Below, piece after piece: positions 24,495 through 32,818 of a DNA stretch of 64,000 bases (position 1 is its first letter; each line of letters opens with the position of its first letter). The notes under the pieces were generated by a model that was not told the DNA's origin, searched no databases, and saw nothing but the letters and a program-made list of their open reading frames with translations. Source of the DNA: Syntrophomonas sp. Lineage in GTDB: Bacteria; Bacillota; Syntrophomonadia; Syntrophomonadales; Syntrophomonadaceae. Where the stretch lies: contig JAENYG010000007.1 of assembly GCA_016841875.1 (NCBI GenBank), forward strand, positions 10,475 through 74,474, in the 5' to 3' direction. The position numbers and the translations under genes were made by a program.

Positions 24495-25997
24495 CTAAAG
24501 CATAGGTGAATAACCATATTCAGTTGATGTGGATGGAGTTTTTCCTTCATTATAACACCTGCTTATTTCTATAATACCTTTTGTTATTTCTTCTGGGTAA
24601 AGCCCAGCGAAGCTTAGTCGGAAGAATTCGCTATCCCGCTGCTCCGAGGCCGAGAAAAGGCTGCCCGGGCTGATTATTACCCTCTGTTCCAGACACCGGG
24701 TATAAAAATGGTTGGCTGAACTACCCGGCGGTAGTTTTAACCAGAAACTAAGACCACCTCCAGGCTTACTGTAAGTAATCTCAGGCGGCAGATAGTTTTC
24801 TATTGCTTCCAGCATAACCTGGTATTTCTGCTGGTATATCTCCTTCATATACTCCAGGTGTTTTTCCCACAACCCCTTTCTTAAATAAAGGTCAAAGGCT
24901 CGCTGTATCAATCCTGGAGTAGATATATCTGAAGAATGTTTGGCCTTCAGCAGGCCGGGAATGATATTCTCCGGGGCCAGCAGAAAGGCCAGTCTCAAGC
25001 CCGGCATAAGTATTTTGGAAAAGCTTTTAATAAAAATAACCAGCTGGTTCCGGTCCAGCATTTTGATGGGCTGGTGTTCCCGGGCATCATAAGTTAGATC
25101 CGTAAACGAATCATCTTCTATAATAGTAACATTGTAGGCCTGGCACAAATTAAGCAGGGCTTTTTTCTTCTCCTGACTGTAACAGATACCGGTAGGGGTG
25201 TGGAAATTGGGTATTATATACATCAGCCTGGGTTGATATTGTTCTAAAGCAGCCTGGAAATCCTCCAGAGATATACCATCGGTATTTAGTACTACAGGTA
25301 TAATACGAGCTCCTCTGGATTTGAAAGCCGCAATGGCTCCGGTATAAGTTGGGTTTTCGGTAATAACAAAATCTCCTGGTTGTAGTAAGGATTTAGCAAT
25401 AATATCGATGCCCTGCTGCGCCCCAGATATAATCTGGATACCGCCTTCATTAGCGCTAATTCCTTTATTTTTTAGGTACATCGACAGGCTTTCCCGTAAG
25501 GGAAAATATCCCTGGCCTTCCTGATAAGCAAAAGCACTGCCTCCGTCTCTATCCAGTACCTCATTTAATATAGTTTTAAAATCTTCTACTGGAAAAAGTT
25601 CCGGGGTGGGAGTGGCACTGGCAAAATTATAAGCTCCGGCCGGAATTTGCAGACGACCTTGATCCATGATGTTTAATCCCGGAATGTTATACTCCTGCTC
25701 TGAGAAGGCAGGGGTGTTGATTTGGGCATATGGCTTCCGAGTATGGTTATCGGATTTTACATAGGTCCCGCTTCCTACCCTGGAATACAGCAGACCTGCC
25801 TGTTCCAGCTTACGATAGGCATTTACAACTGTTACATTATTTACCCCCAGCTTTTGAGCCAGTTTACGTATAGGAGGAAGTTTTTCGTCTTCTTTCAGCA
25901 GACCGTTCATTATAAAGACTTTAATCTGCTCGGAGAGCTGCTGATAAAGGGGGGAGCCTCCACTACCATCTAAATGTATCGATACAAATATCCCCAT
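24495..25997 (-). CDS. pdxR: MocR/PdxR-type regulator (GntR HTH fused to aminotransferase)
   Basis: 500 residues. The N-terminal ~75 residues form a GntR winged helix (PLYQQLSEQIKVFIMNGLLKEDEKLPPIRKLAQKLGVNNVTVVNAYRKLEQAGLL); residues ~110-485 are an aminotransferase-like domain with PNFHTPTG, EDDSFTDLTY and IKSFSKILMPGLRLAFLL carrying the PLP-binding Lys. PdxR proteins sense pyridoxal phosphate and activate pdxS-pdxT when the cofactor is scarce. It is divergent from pdxS with a 141-bp intergenic region that holds a perfect inverted repeat. The neighbour relation makes the PdxR assignment strong among MocR proteins. Confidence 0.9.
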   Translation of the reverse strand: MGIFVSIHLDGSGGSPLYQQLSEQIKVFIMNGLLKEDEKLPPIRKLAQKLGVNNVTVVNAYRKLEQAGLLYSRVGSGTYVKSDNHTRKPYAQINTPAFSEQEYNIPGLNIMDQGRLQIPAGAYNFASATPTPELFPVEDFKTILNEVLDRDGGSAFAYQEGQGYFPLRESLSMYLKNKGISANEGGIQIISGAQQGIDIIAKSLLQPGDFVITENPTYTGAIAAFKSRGARIIPVVLNTDGISLEDFQAALEQYQPRLMYIIPNFHTPTGICYSQEKKKALLNLCQAYNVTIIEDDSFTDLTYDAREHQPIKMLDRNQLVIFIKSFSKILMPGLRLAFLLAPENIIPGLLKAKHSSDISTPGLIQRAFDLYLRKGLWEKHLEYMKEIYQQKYQVMLEAIENYLPPEITYSKPGGGLSFWLKLPPGSSANHFYTRCLEQRVIISPGSLFSASEQRDSEFFRLSFAGLYPEEITKGIIEISRCYNEGKTPSTSTEYGYSPML

Positions 25998-26082
25998 AAA
26001 ACTTATCTCCTTACCTTATTGACAGCCTAATGGCTGTATGTGATACTAATGTTTATCGATTAATAATACTTACAAAATTGTA

Positions 26083-26105
26083 ACGGTACAATTATATTGT
26101 ACCGT
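26083..26105. promoter_or_regulatory. Candidate PdxR operator
   Basis: ACGGTACAA (26083-26091) and TTGTACCGT (26097-26105) are perfect inverted repeats around TTATA. A related direct copy, TTGTAACGGT, lies at 26078-26087, so both inverted and direct repeats occur, as is usual for MocR-type sites. A possible -10 TATATT for pdxS (26093-26098) falls in the centre. Located 34 bp before pdxS and 86 bp from pdxR. Confidence 0.6.
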
Positions 26106-26138
26106 ATAGTCATAGTAAAATAAAGGAGGATATAAGAT

Positions 26139-27008
26139 ATGGATAGGTATACTCTTAATAAAAATCTGGCTCAGATGCTCAAGGGCGGAGTAATAATGGA
26201 TGTTACCAATGTAGAACAGGCTCTCATCGCAGAAGAGGCTGGAGCAGTAGCGGTTATGGCTCTGGAAAGAGTTCCGGCAGATATAAGAAAGCAGGGCGGG
26301 GTAGCTCGCATGTCAGACCCCCTGATGATAAAAGAAATAAAAAAGGCGGTTAGTATCCCGGTTATGGCCAAGGTGAGGATTGGACATTTTGTGGAGGCTC
26401 AGATTTTACAGGCTATTGGTATTGATTACATTGATGAGAGTGAAGTGCTCACACCGGCAGATGAGATGTTTCATATCGATAAAAAGAGTTTTGATATTCC
26501 TTTTGTCTGTGGAGCCAGGAACCTGGGGGAAGCTCTGCGGCGAATTGGTGAAGGAGCAGCCATGATACGCACCAAAGGTGAAGCTGGCACCGGCAATGTG
26601 GTGGAAGCAGTAAGACATATGCGCTCAATTATGTCTGAAATGCGTCAAGTACAGCTCCTGCCAGCCGAGGAGCGTATGACTTTTGCTAAGGAAATCGGAG
26701 CACCGGTTGATCTGCTGGAATATATTGCTGAACATAAAAAATTACCGGTAGTAAATTTCGCTGCTGGTGGGATAGCTACCCCGGCAGATGCTGCTCTGAT
26801 GATGCAGCTGGGCTGTGATGGTATATTTGTTGGATCAGGTATCTTTAAGTCTGGCGACCCGGCCCAGAGAGCTAGGGCTATAGTGAAAGCTACTACCCAC
26901 TATAATGATCCCAATATTATCATGGAAGTATCTGAAGGACTGGGCGAAGCCATGGTAGGAATAGAAATGGATAAGTTGGAAGATCAATATGCTAAACGGG
27001 GCTGGTAA
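26139..27008 (+). CDS. pdxS: Pyridoxal 5'-phosphate synthase subunit PdxS
   Basis: 289 residues, normal length. A (beta/alpha)8 barrel that condenses ribose 5-phosphate, glyceraldehyde 3-phosphate and ammonia to pyridoxal phosphate in the DXP-independent route. Hallmarks: [20 protein letters not shown] with the active Asp, [30 protein letters not shown] with the ribose-binding Lys, [16 protein letters not shown] with the second Lys region, and [20 protein letters not shown]. It starts after AAAGGAGG. pdxT follows with a 4-base gap, forming a two-gene operon controlled by the divergent pdxR. Confidence 0.97.
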   Translation: MDRYTLNKNLAQMLKGGVIMDVTNVEQALIAEEAGAVAVMALERVPADIRKQGGVARMSDPLMIKEIKKAVSIPVMAKVRIGHFVEAQILQAIGIDYIDESEVLTPADEMFHIDKKSFDIPFVCGARNLGEALRRIGEGAAMIRTKGEAGTGNVVEAVRHMRSIMSEMRQVQLLPAEERMTFAKEIGAPVDLLEYIAEHKKLPVVNFAAGGIATPADAALMMQLGCDGIFVGSGIFKSGDPAQRARAIVKATTHYNDPNIIMEVSEGLGEAMVGIEMDKLEDQYAKRGW

Positions 27009-27012
27009 GGTG

Positions 27013-27621
27013 TTGAAAATCGGCGTGCTGGCATTGCAGGGTTCGGTTATTGAACATATTCAATGTCTGGAAAAAATAGATGGTATAAAGGTAGTTGAAG
27101 TAAAAAAAGCTGAACAACTGCTGGAGATAGACGGACTTATTTTACCCGGTGGAGAAAGTACTACTATAGGCAAACTGCTCAGAGAATATGACATGCTGGA
27201 ACCACTCCAGCATTTGATCAAGGCTGGTTTACCGGTATGGGGAACCTGTGCGGGGATGATACTGCTGGCAAAGGATATAGTTGATCAAAATGAGGTTTAC
27301 CTGGATGTATTAGATGTTTCAGTTCGGCGCAACGCATACGGGACCCAGCTGGATAGCTTTCAAAGTTCTGCAGTGGTAGAAAAGGTTGCTGAGCATGATA
27401 TTTCTCTGACTTTTATCCGGGCACCATATATTGAAAAATGCGGCCTTGGGGTAGATGTTTTACTGGTATTGAATGGAAACATCGTCGCGGTTGAACAGGA
27501 CAATATACTGGCGACATCGTTTCATCCTGAACTGAGTAATGATCTCAGTTTTCATAAATATTTTATCAATAAAATAAAATTTTCCCAGGAAAAAACATAC
27601 ACAGGCAGCCATAGCGGATAA
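27013..27621 (+). CDS. pdxT: Pyridoxal 5'-phosphate synthase glutaminase PdxT
   Basis: 202 residues of a class I glutamine amidotransferase that supplies ammonia to PdxS. KIGVLALQGSVIEH at the start, ILPGGESTTIGKLL (oxyanion region), GTCAGMILLAK with the nucleophilic Cys, and FHPEL with the catalytic His and Glu. Start: TTG at 27013 gives the usual KIGVLALQG N-terminus and has AAGGTG just upstream; GTG at 27010 is possible and the ATG at 26989 would overlap pdxS. Translation is probably coupled to pdxS. A bidirectional terminator follows. Confidence 0.95.
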   Translation: MKIGVLALQGSVIEHIQCLEKIDGIKVVEVKKAEQLLEIDGLILPGGESTTIGKLLREYDMLEPLQHLIKAGLPVWGTCAGMILLAKDIVDQNEVYLDVLDVSVRRNAYGTQLDSFQSSAVVEKVAEHDISLTFIRAPYIEKCGLGVDVLLVLNGNIVAVEQDNILATSFHPELSNDLSFHKYFINKIKFSQEKTYTGSHSG

Positions 27622-27667
27622 TTTATTGTCCGCTGCTTACTCACCAGAATAAAGTATAAATAATAAC

Positions 27668-27702
27668 AACCCGAGGATAATGCAGGTGTGTATCCTCGGG
27701 TT
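27668..27702. terminator. Bidirectional terminator between pdxT and the NHEJ genes
   Basis: AACCCGAGGATA (27668-27679) pairs perfectly with TATCCTCGGGTT (27691-27702) around 11 bases, placed between convergent genes. Confidence 0.8.
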
Positions 27703-27704
27703 TC

Positions 27705-28628
27705 CTATCTATTTACATACTGCGGCATCCCAAGTTTTTCCCGTGCATAATCGAGGTTTTGCCTTTCATTCAACACTGGAGTGAATAAATCTCCTAACTG
27801 CTTGATTCGAGGCAGTATAGTCTTTATGGTAAAATCAGCCGGAGATATATAGGGTAATTCTTCCCATTTCAAAGGGGCAGACACCGGTGCACCTTTTTTA
27901 GGGCGGACGCTGTAGACCGAACAAAGGGTTTTGCCCCGTACGTTTTGCATATAATCGATATATATCTTAGGGCCTCGTTTATTTATCGTTCGCTCAATGG
28001 TGCTTATATCAGAACGTATCCCTGCCATGACTGAGGCTATCGCTTTACCCAATTCGCGTATTTGCTGGTAGCTGTAAATATTATGGACTGGAATATAAAT
28101 GTGTAATCCTTCTGATCCAGAAGTTTTAGGGTATGATTTAAGTTTTAGTTCATCCAGGATATTCTTGAGCAGCAGGGCAATATCTACTACCTGTTTAAAG
28201 GAATTAGCCGGTGATGGATCTAAATCGATTACTAAATAATCAGGATTATCTATATTGTTAATACGGGAAAGCCAGGGATGGATCTCAATACAGGCATGGT
28301 TGGCCAGCCATACCAGCACGGCCGGTTCCTTAATCAAAATATAATCGATATTCCGCTCTGATTCACTGGCATAGTGGGTATAGGTATCTATCCAGTCCGG
28401 TAAATACTCCGGGGCATTTTTTTGATAAAAATGTTTTCCATCAATACCGTCCGGATAGCGGGTGAAAACTATGGGGCGTTCTTGCAGGTGTTTAATTAAA
28501 TAAGGTGATATTTCCATGTAATATTTAATAAGATCGCCTTTGGTATATTTATCTTCTGGCCAGAACAATTTATCCAGATTGGAAACCGAGAAACTACGGG
28601 TATCTACTAGGATATTCATTTTTTCCAT
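27705..28628 (-). CDS. NHEJ polymerase (LigD-type PolDom, stand-alone)
   Basis: 307 residues matching the archaeo-eukaryotic-primase-like polymerase domain of LigD as a separate protein: LDKLFWPEDKYTKGDLIKYY, GKHFYQKNAPEY, YLVIDLDPSP with the metal-binding Asp pair, TSGSEGLHIYIPV with the catalytic His, and RTINKRGPKIYIDYMQN. It fills gaps at broken DNA ends with ribo- or deoxynucleotides before ligation. Start: ATG at 28628, six bases past AGGAGG. Third gene of a leftward Ku-ligase-polymerase operon. There is no phosphoesterase domain in the cluster. Confidence 0.92.
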   Translation of the reverse strand: MEKMNILVDTRSFSVSNLDKLFWPEDKYTKGDLIKYYMEISPYLIKHLQERPIVFTRYPDGIDGKHFYQKNAPEYLPDWIDTYTHYASESERNIDYILIKEPAVLVWLANHACIEIHPWLSRINNIDNPDYLVIDLDPSPANSFKQVVDIALLLKNILDELKLKSYPKTSGSEGLHIYIPVHNIYSYQQIRELGKAIASVMAGIRSDISTIERTINKRGPKIYIDYMQNVRGKTLCSVYSVRPKKGAPVSAPLKWEELPYISPADFTIKTILPRIKQLGDLFTPVLNERQNLDYAREKLGMPQYVNR

Positions 28629-28670
28629 ACCGGCCCTCCTTTTGATATCATCAACTACAGCAGTAACTGC

Positions 28671-29594
28671 TTAAAGTGTACATTCTTCAGGTTTGGTGGC
28701 AGTAAACCCTTTGATAACGGGAGACCTTAAGTGCATATTTTCTGTCCATTCTGCGTACTCAACCCGTACAGTAAGAAGAGGTCTGGTAAATATGGCCGGA
28801 GGAACTCCTGTATTTATGCTGAAAGGGGATACGGAAGAATTCATTTCCCCCAATCTTGTAGTCAGTAAATCCTTATCTGCTTCACTGAGGCCGCTGCCCG
28901 CCCTACCTAAATATAATAAATTTTCATCCTGGTAGATCCCCAGCAGCAGCGAATTGACTCTACTGCTGCGAAGAGTATAACCTCCGATAACACAACACAG
29001 ACTTCGCCGGTATTTTATTTTAAGCCAGTCCCGGTGGTGTTTGCCCTGAATGTACAGACTGTTCTTTCTTTTAGCTACAATACCTTCCATATCATTATTC
29101 TTTACAGCCTCGAACAAGTTTTTTCCCTGGCTGAAGTTTTCCACCAGGTACAGCAGGGGAGAGCTAAAATCAACTGCTTCAATCAACAGTGCTGCCCGTT
29201 CCTGCCAGGGGATAGCAGTCAGATTGCTCTTATTTAAGAACAGGATATCAAACACCATATAGTTGATGGGTACATAATGGGTCAGGCAAGAAATAGTCTT
29301 ACCAGAAGAACACTGGTCTCTTTTCATAACCGATGGGAAACTGGGTTTGCCATCTTTTAATACTATGATTTCTCCATCCAGAATAGCCTTATGGCCTGCC
29401 AGGAATTCCGGCAGCTGCTGCAGTTCAGGATACTGAACGGTCCTGGGATTGAGTTTTTTATTTATCAGCCTGACTTCATTTCCTTCGATGTAAGACAGCA
29501 TGCGAACACCATCCCATTTTACCTGGAATACGTAATCACTGCTGTCAAATACTTCGGGGTTAGATATTGGTTCCATAGGTCTGACAATATCCAT
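28671..29594 (-). CDS. ATP-dependent DNA ligase (NHEJ, LigD ligase-type)
   Basis: About 307 residues. Nucleotidyltransferase domain with the adenylation motif VFQVKWDGVRM (KxDG; Lys becomes AMP-linked), motif III LDGEIIVL, motif IV EGIVAKRKNSLY, motif V WLKIKYRR, followed by an OB-fold C-terminus with LYLGRAGSGLSE. It seals double-strand breaks bound by Ku. Start: ATG at 29594 lies 11 bases past the Ku stop; the open frame reaches 29681 but that would overlap Ku by 77 bases. Separate ligase and polymerase genes are a split version of LigD, as seen in other Firmicutes. Confidence 0.9.
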   Translation of the reverse strand: MDIVRPMEPISNPEVFDSSDYVFQVKWDGVRMLSYIEGNEVRLINKKLNPRTVQYPELQQLPEFLAGHKAILDGEIIVLKDGKPSFPSVMKRDQCSSGKTISCLTHYVPINYMVFDILFLNKSNLTAIPWQERAALLIEAVDFSSPLLYLVENFSQGKNLFEAVKNNDMEGIVAKRKNSLYIQGKHHRDWLKIKYRRSLCCVIGGYTLRSSRVNSLLLGIYQDENLLYLGRAGSGLSEADKDLLTTRLGEMNSSVSPFSINTGVPPAIFTRPLLTVRVEYAEWTENMHLRSPVIKGFTATKPEECTL

Positions 29595-29604
29595 ATTAGT
29601 ATCG

Positions 29605-30435
29605 CTAGCTTCCTGTTTTCTTTCGCCGTTTTGGTTTTTTATCCTCATCTGTTTCTTTTCGTTTTTCTTCTGATAGTTCAATACTGGCCTTTAAAGCTTC
29701 CATCAGATCTACTACATTTCCTTTCATATCCGGGGCTGCTGGTGTTACCATCTCTTTGCCGGCAGCTTTTGATTCGATCATCTCCCACAAGGCTTGTCGG
29801 TATTCATTATGGTATTTGGAGGGATCAAAATCAGTAGATAAATTTTGTATCAGGTTCACCGCCATTTTAATTTCATTTTCATGGGCTTTGACCTTATCCA
29901 GGCCCGGGTTGAGAGAAGCCGGGGAGCGGATTTCATCTGGATAAAATATAGTTTCCATCAAGAGTGTTTTATCCTTTATCCGCAGGGCGGCCAGGGTCTG
30001 CTTGCTGCGGATCAGCACTTTAGCGATAGCAACTTTTCCAGTTTGCTGCATGGCATCAATCATCAGGGTATAGGCTTTCTCACCCCCCTGGGAGGCTTCT
30101 AAATAGTAGGTTTTATCGAAGTAAACCGGATCTACTTGAGTCAAATCTACAAAATCGAGTATATCAATAGTTTTCGTATTATTCAGGGGTATACGTTCCA
30201 GGTCTTCGTCATTGATTACCACATAGCTGCCCTGCTGATATTCGTAGCCGCGGACAATTTCCTCACTCGATATCTGCCGATTGCAGTTGGGACAGAATTT
30301 TTGATATTTGACCGGTGTCATACATTCTTTATGCAGGTAATTAAACTTAATATCTTTGCGTTCAGTAGCGACATACATTTTCACCGGAATGTTGACCAGG
30401 CCAAAACTAACGGCGCCTTTCCAGAGAGTTTTCAA
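29605..30435 (-). CDS. ku: Non-homologous end-joining protein Ku
   Basis: About 276 residues: KTLWKGAVSFGLVNIPVKMY (typical Ku start), CPNCNRQI..., YFDKTYYLEA and DFDPSKYHNEYRQALWEMIESKAAG in the core, then a Lys/Glu/Arg-rich tail (EEKRKETDEDKKPKRRKK) that helps DNA sliding or ligase recruitment. Homodimeric Ku rings bind DNA ends and recruit the ligase and polymerase encoded downstream. Start: TTG at 30435, six bases after GAGAGGAAG, replaces the in-frame start at 30567, which would add 44 unrelated residues. It is divergent from perR, sharing a ~230-bp region. Confidence 0.95.
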   Translation of the reverse strand: MKTLWKGAVSFGLVNIPVKMYVATERKDIKFNYLHKECMTPVKYQKFCPNCNRQISSEEIVRGYEYQQGSYVVINDEDLERIPLNNTKTIDILDFVDLTQVDPVYFDKTYYLEASQGGEKAYTLMIDAMQQTGKVAIAKVLIRSKQTLAALRIKDKTLLMETIFYPDEIRSPASLNPGLDKVKAHENEIKMAVNLIQNLSTDFDPSKYHNEYRQALWEMIESKAAGKEMVTPAAPDMKGNVVDLMEALKASIELSEEKRKETDEDKKPKRRKKTGS

Positions 30436-30538
30436 ACCAATCTTCCTCTCAGTAAATTTATATTTAGCTTTTATTATTGAGCCTGCTTTTATTCTTGAAG
30501 CTTCGATTAAGTAGAAAACAATTTTTTTGCAAAATACA

Positions 30539-30567
30539 TTGACAGAGGAGAGTAAAAAATATATCAT
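30539..30567 (+). promoter_or_regulatory. Sigma-A promoter of perR-rubrerythrin
   Basis: TTGACA (30539-30544), 17-bp spacer, TATCAT (30562-30567). Both hexamers match consensus at 6/6 and 5/6. It points toward perR, with PerR-like boxes starting 5 bp downstream. Confidence 0.7.
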
Positions 30568-30571
30568 AAAA

Positions 30572-30603
30572 ATGTAATCATTACAAATTAATAATGATTA
30601 TAA
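30572..30603. promoter_or_regulatory. Two tandem PerR/Fur-type boxes
   Basis: Against the Bacillus PerR consensus TTATAATnATTATAA, 30589-30603 (TAATAATGATTATAA) matches 13 of 14 defined positions and 30572-30586 (centred on C at 30579) matches 11 of 14. The latter includes a perfect palindrome TGTAATcATTACA. They sit just downstream of the promoter, so binding would block transcription: autorepression of perR and rubrerythrin. Confidence 0.7.
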
Positions 30604-30663
30604 AAAAGAAGCTAATACAGTATTGGGGGTGCAAAATTAATTTAATAAAGGAGAAGATAGAAA

Positions 30664-31083
30664 ATGGATATAAGGGAAATTGAAAGATTTCTTAAGTTTA
30701 ACCAAATAAAACCTTCTCATCACCGCTTAAAAATATATGAATACCTGGTAAAAAACAAAAATCATCCTACGGCAGATTTGATTTACAGGGAACTGGTTGA
30801 TGAGATACCAACTCTATCCAAAACGACGGTCTACAATACTTTGAACTTATTTGTTGAAAAGGGTGCAGCGCAGTTGATCACCATTGATGAGAGTGAGAAT
30901 CGGTATGATGCGGATATGTCTATTCACGGTCATTTTAAATGCAAACACTGCGGGAAGGTTTATGATTTTCCATTAAATTTCGCAGCTATCGATATGGGAG
31001 GGCTGCAGAATTTTCAAGTAGAAGAAAACCATATTTACCTTAAGGGTCTGTGTAATGACTGTCAGATCCAAAAAGAAAATTAA
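30664..31083 (+). CDS. perR: Fur-family peroxide regulator (PerR-like)
   Basis: 139 residues. Winged helix (KPSHHRLKIYEYLVKNKNHPTADLIYRELVDEIPTLSKTTVYNTLNLFVEKG) then a metal-binding dimerisation domain with HGHFKCKHCGKVYDF (first CxxC of the structural zinc site) and CNDCQIQ at the end (second CxxC). PerR uses Fe2+ plus H2O2-driven histidine oxidation to release DNA; distinguishing PerR from Fur rests on the neighbour rubrerythrin and the PerR-type boxes upstream. Starts 10 bases after AAAGGAGAAG. Rubrerythrin follows within 30 bp, so the two are co-transcribed. Confidence 0.88.
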   Translation: MDIREIERFLKFNQIKPSHHRLKIYEYLVKNKNHPTADLIYRELVDEIPTLSKTTVYNTLNLFVEKGAAQLITIDESENRYDADMSIHGHFKCKHCGKVYDFPLNFAAIDMGGLQNFQVEENHIYLKGLCNDCQIQKEN

Positions 31084-31113
31084 AATTTTGTAAAGAAAGA
31101 AAGGATGGTTTTA

Positions 31114-31662
31114 ATGAAGAAATGGGTTTGTTCAATATGCGGTTATATACATGAGGGAGATACTCCTCCAGATCAGTGCCCACAATGTGGAGCATCCTCA
31201 GATAAATTTAATGAATATGTAGATATAAATAACCTGCAGTTTGCCGATGAACACCGGGTAGGTATTGCTAAAGGGTTAGATGAAAAGGTGGTAGAGGACC
31301 TGAGGGCAAACTTCCTGGGAGAATGCACCGAAGTGGGCATGTACCTGGCCATGAGCAGGCAGGCAGACCGGGAGGGTTACCCGGAAATCGCTGAGGCTTT
31401 TAAGAAATATGCCTGGGAAGAAGCCGAACATGCAGCTAAATTTGCTGAGCTCATGGGAGAGGTACTTACTGCCGACACCAAACAAAATGTAAAAATGAGA
31501 GCTGAAGCCGAACATGGTGCCTGCCAGGGCAAAAAGGATCTGGCCACCCGGGCGAAAGAGCTGACTTATGATGCCATCCATGACACAGTCCATGAAATAT
31601 GTAAAGATGAAGCCCGTCATGGAGCAGGATTCGCCGGATTATACAGGAGATATTTCGCATAA
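31114..31662 (+). CDS. Reverse rubrerythrin (rubredoxin domain first)
   Basis: 182 residues. An N-terminal rubredoxin-like iron site ([24 protein letters not shown]: CxxCG and CPxCG) precedes a four-helix ferritin-like diiron domain with [34 protein letters not shown] and DEARHGAGF (ExxH motifs). In classical rubrerythrin the order is opposite. In Clostridium, reverse rubrerythrin reduces H2O2 and O2 using NADH via a reductase and is a main PerR target, which fits the operon. Start at ATG 31114 after GAAAGGA; the ATG at 31105 is too close to that site. Confidence 0.92.
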   Translation: MKKWVCSICGYIHEGDTPPDQCPQCGASSDKFNEYVDINNLQFADEHRVGIAKGLDEKVVEDLRANFLGECTEVGMYLAMSRQADREGYPEIAEAFKKYAWEEAEHAAKFAELMGEVLTADTKQNVKMRAEAEHGACQGKKDLATRAKELTYDAIHDTVHEICKDEARHGAGFAGLYRRYFA

Positions 31663-31683
31663 ATTAAATAAGCGCAGTACAGC

Positions 31684-31707
31684 AAAAGCCGGGATTTCCC
31701 GGCTTTT
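31684..31707 (+). terminator. Rho-independent terminator of perR-rubrerythrin
   Basis: AAAAGCCGGGA (31684-31694) pairs perfectly with TCCCGGCTTTT (31697-31707). Confidence 0.85.
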
Positions 31708-32190
31708 AGTCATTATCGGATTAATTTGCAGGTATCACCATGGATGTATCTTGATAGAACACAAATAAAAAAAATTAGCAACATATACAAATATAAACAA
31801 AGAAGATTATGATAGTAATTATGGTGAGCGTTTATAATTTGGATGTGTACGGCTACATATTGAATGGTACAGATGGCAGCAGATTTTTACTAGTAGGGTA
31901 AGACCTGTGTGTCTATCCATAAGGGGTGAATGCTGCATTCAGGGTTTTATATATTTCCATAGAATATATCTTCATTAAAGACCAACAGCAGGAGAGGATA
32001 GGCAGAGGGAGTTTTATCCTGCTTATGCGGTAATTATTGGCATAAGATATAGATTATTGGGCGAAAAGACTAATAGGAGTGAAATAGAGCAGGGATAAAA
32101 GACTATGCCTCCTGAGTTCAGGGTGCCAGAGCTCCTTAACTGATTGCTCTCAAGGGTAAACATAGGTGTTCTTAAAAGGAAGGAGAAAAT
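31708..32190. other. Long intergenic region without a recognised element
   Basis: 483 bases between the rubrerythrin terminator and the next membrane-protein gene. I see only short open stretches (for example ATG 31821, 26 codons) and no known riboswitch, tRNA or repeat. A ribosome binding site AAGGAAGGAG is at its right end. The segment from about 32070 is richer in G and C and could be a structured leader, but I could not define one. Confidence 0.4.
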
Positions 32191-32703
32191 ATGATACGAC
32201 AGAAGGAGATATTTCGTGGGATTGTAGTTGTTGTAGGACTTAAGGAAGTAATATTTAGCTTGATGGCATTATCTGCTTTTTTTATGCCTGAGTGGACAGC
32301 CATGAAAAATATGTGGAATGATTTGCTGCTGCAGTTAATAAGCCCGCTGATTCTCTTAATAATAGGAATTTACCTGCTGAGCGGGGCTAAAGCCTTGATT
32401 CAATTCATATATCCACAGGAGAGTGAGGAGGAACTGCTGACAGCTAAAGTGATATTTCTGCTGGGAATGAAAACTATCGGGATCTTCCTAATGATCGACC
32501 AGTTTGAATCGCTTTTCTTTAATATAAATACATGGTTATCTATGTATGGTCAATTTCACAATGAGATAACCGGGCCTTCGCCTCTGGTAGAATATGATAT
32601 CTTCAGGGTAATACCGTTTATCTTATTCTGGTTTATTTTCGGTTTGTACCTCTTGAAAAGCGGCAGTATATTTACCCGTATCGCGTTCAGGGAAAAAGAC
32701 TGA
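32191..32703 (+). CDS. Unrecognised multi-pass membrane protein
   Basis: 170 residues starting with ATG 32191 after AAGGAAGGAG. Four hydrophobic segments are visible: GIVVVVGLKEVIFSLMALSAFF, LLQLISPLILLIIGIYLLSGA, VIFLLGMKTIGIFLMID and IPFILFWFIFGLYLLKSGSIF, separated by short loops. No catalytic motif. I do not recognise a family. The gene is preceded by a ~480-bp empty region, and no partner adjoins it on the same strand. Confidence 0.7.
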   Translation: MIRQKEIFRGIVVVVGLKEVIFSLMALSAFFMPEWTAMKNMWNDLLLQLISPLILLIIGIYLLSGAKALIQFIYPQESEEELLTAKVIFLLGMKTIGIFLMIDQFESLFFNINTWLSMYGQFHNEITGPSPLVEYDIFRVIPFILFWFIFGLYLLKSGSIFTRIAFREKD

Positions 32704-32818
32704 TAGGACAGAGGGAGGAATATACCTGGGAAATGCAGTTCTACATCAATATCCCGAATTGGCAGTAGTTAAAGCTGGTTTGAAAAAGCTGTACGAATTG
32801 CCGATGTTAGAGGCAGTT

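Noticed and set aside
32070-32190. Structured leader or T-box before the membrane-protein gene
   Set aside because: No specifier loop or T-box consensus bulge was identifiable.
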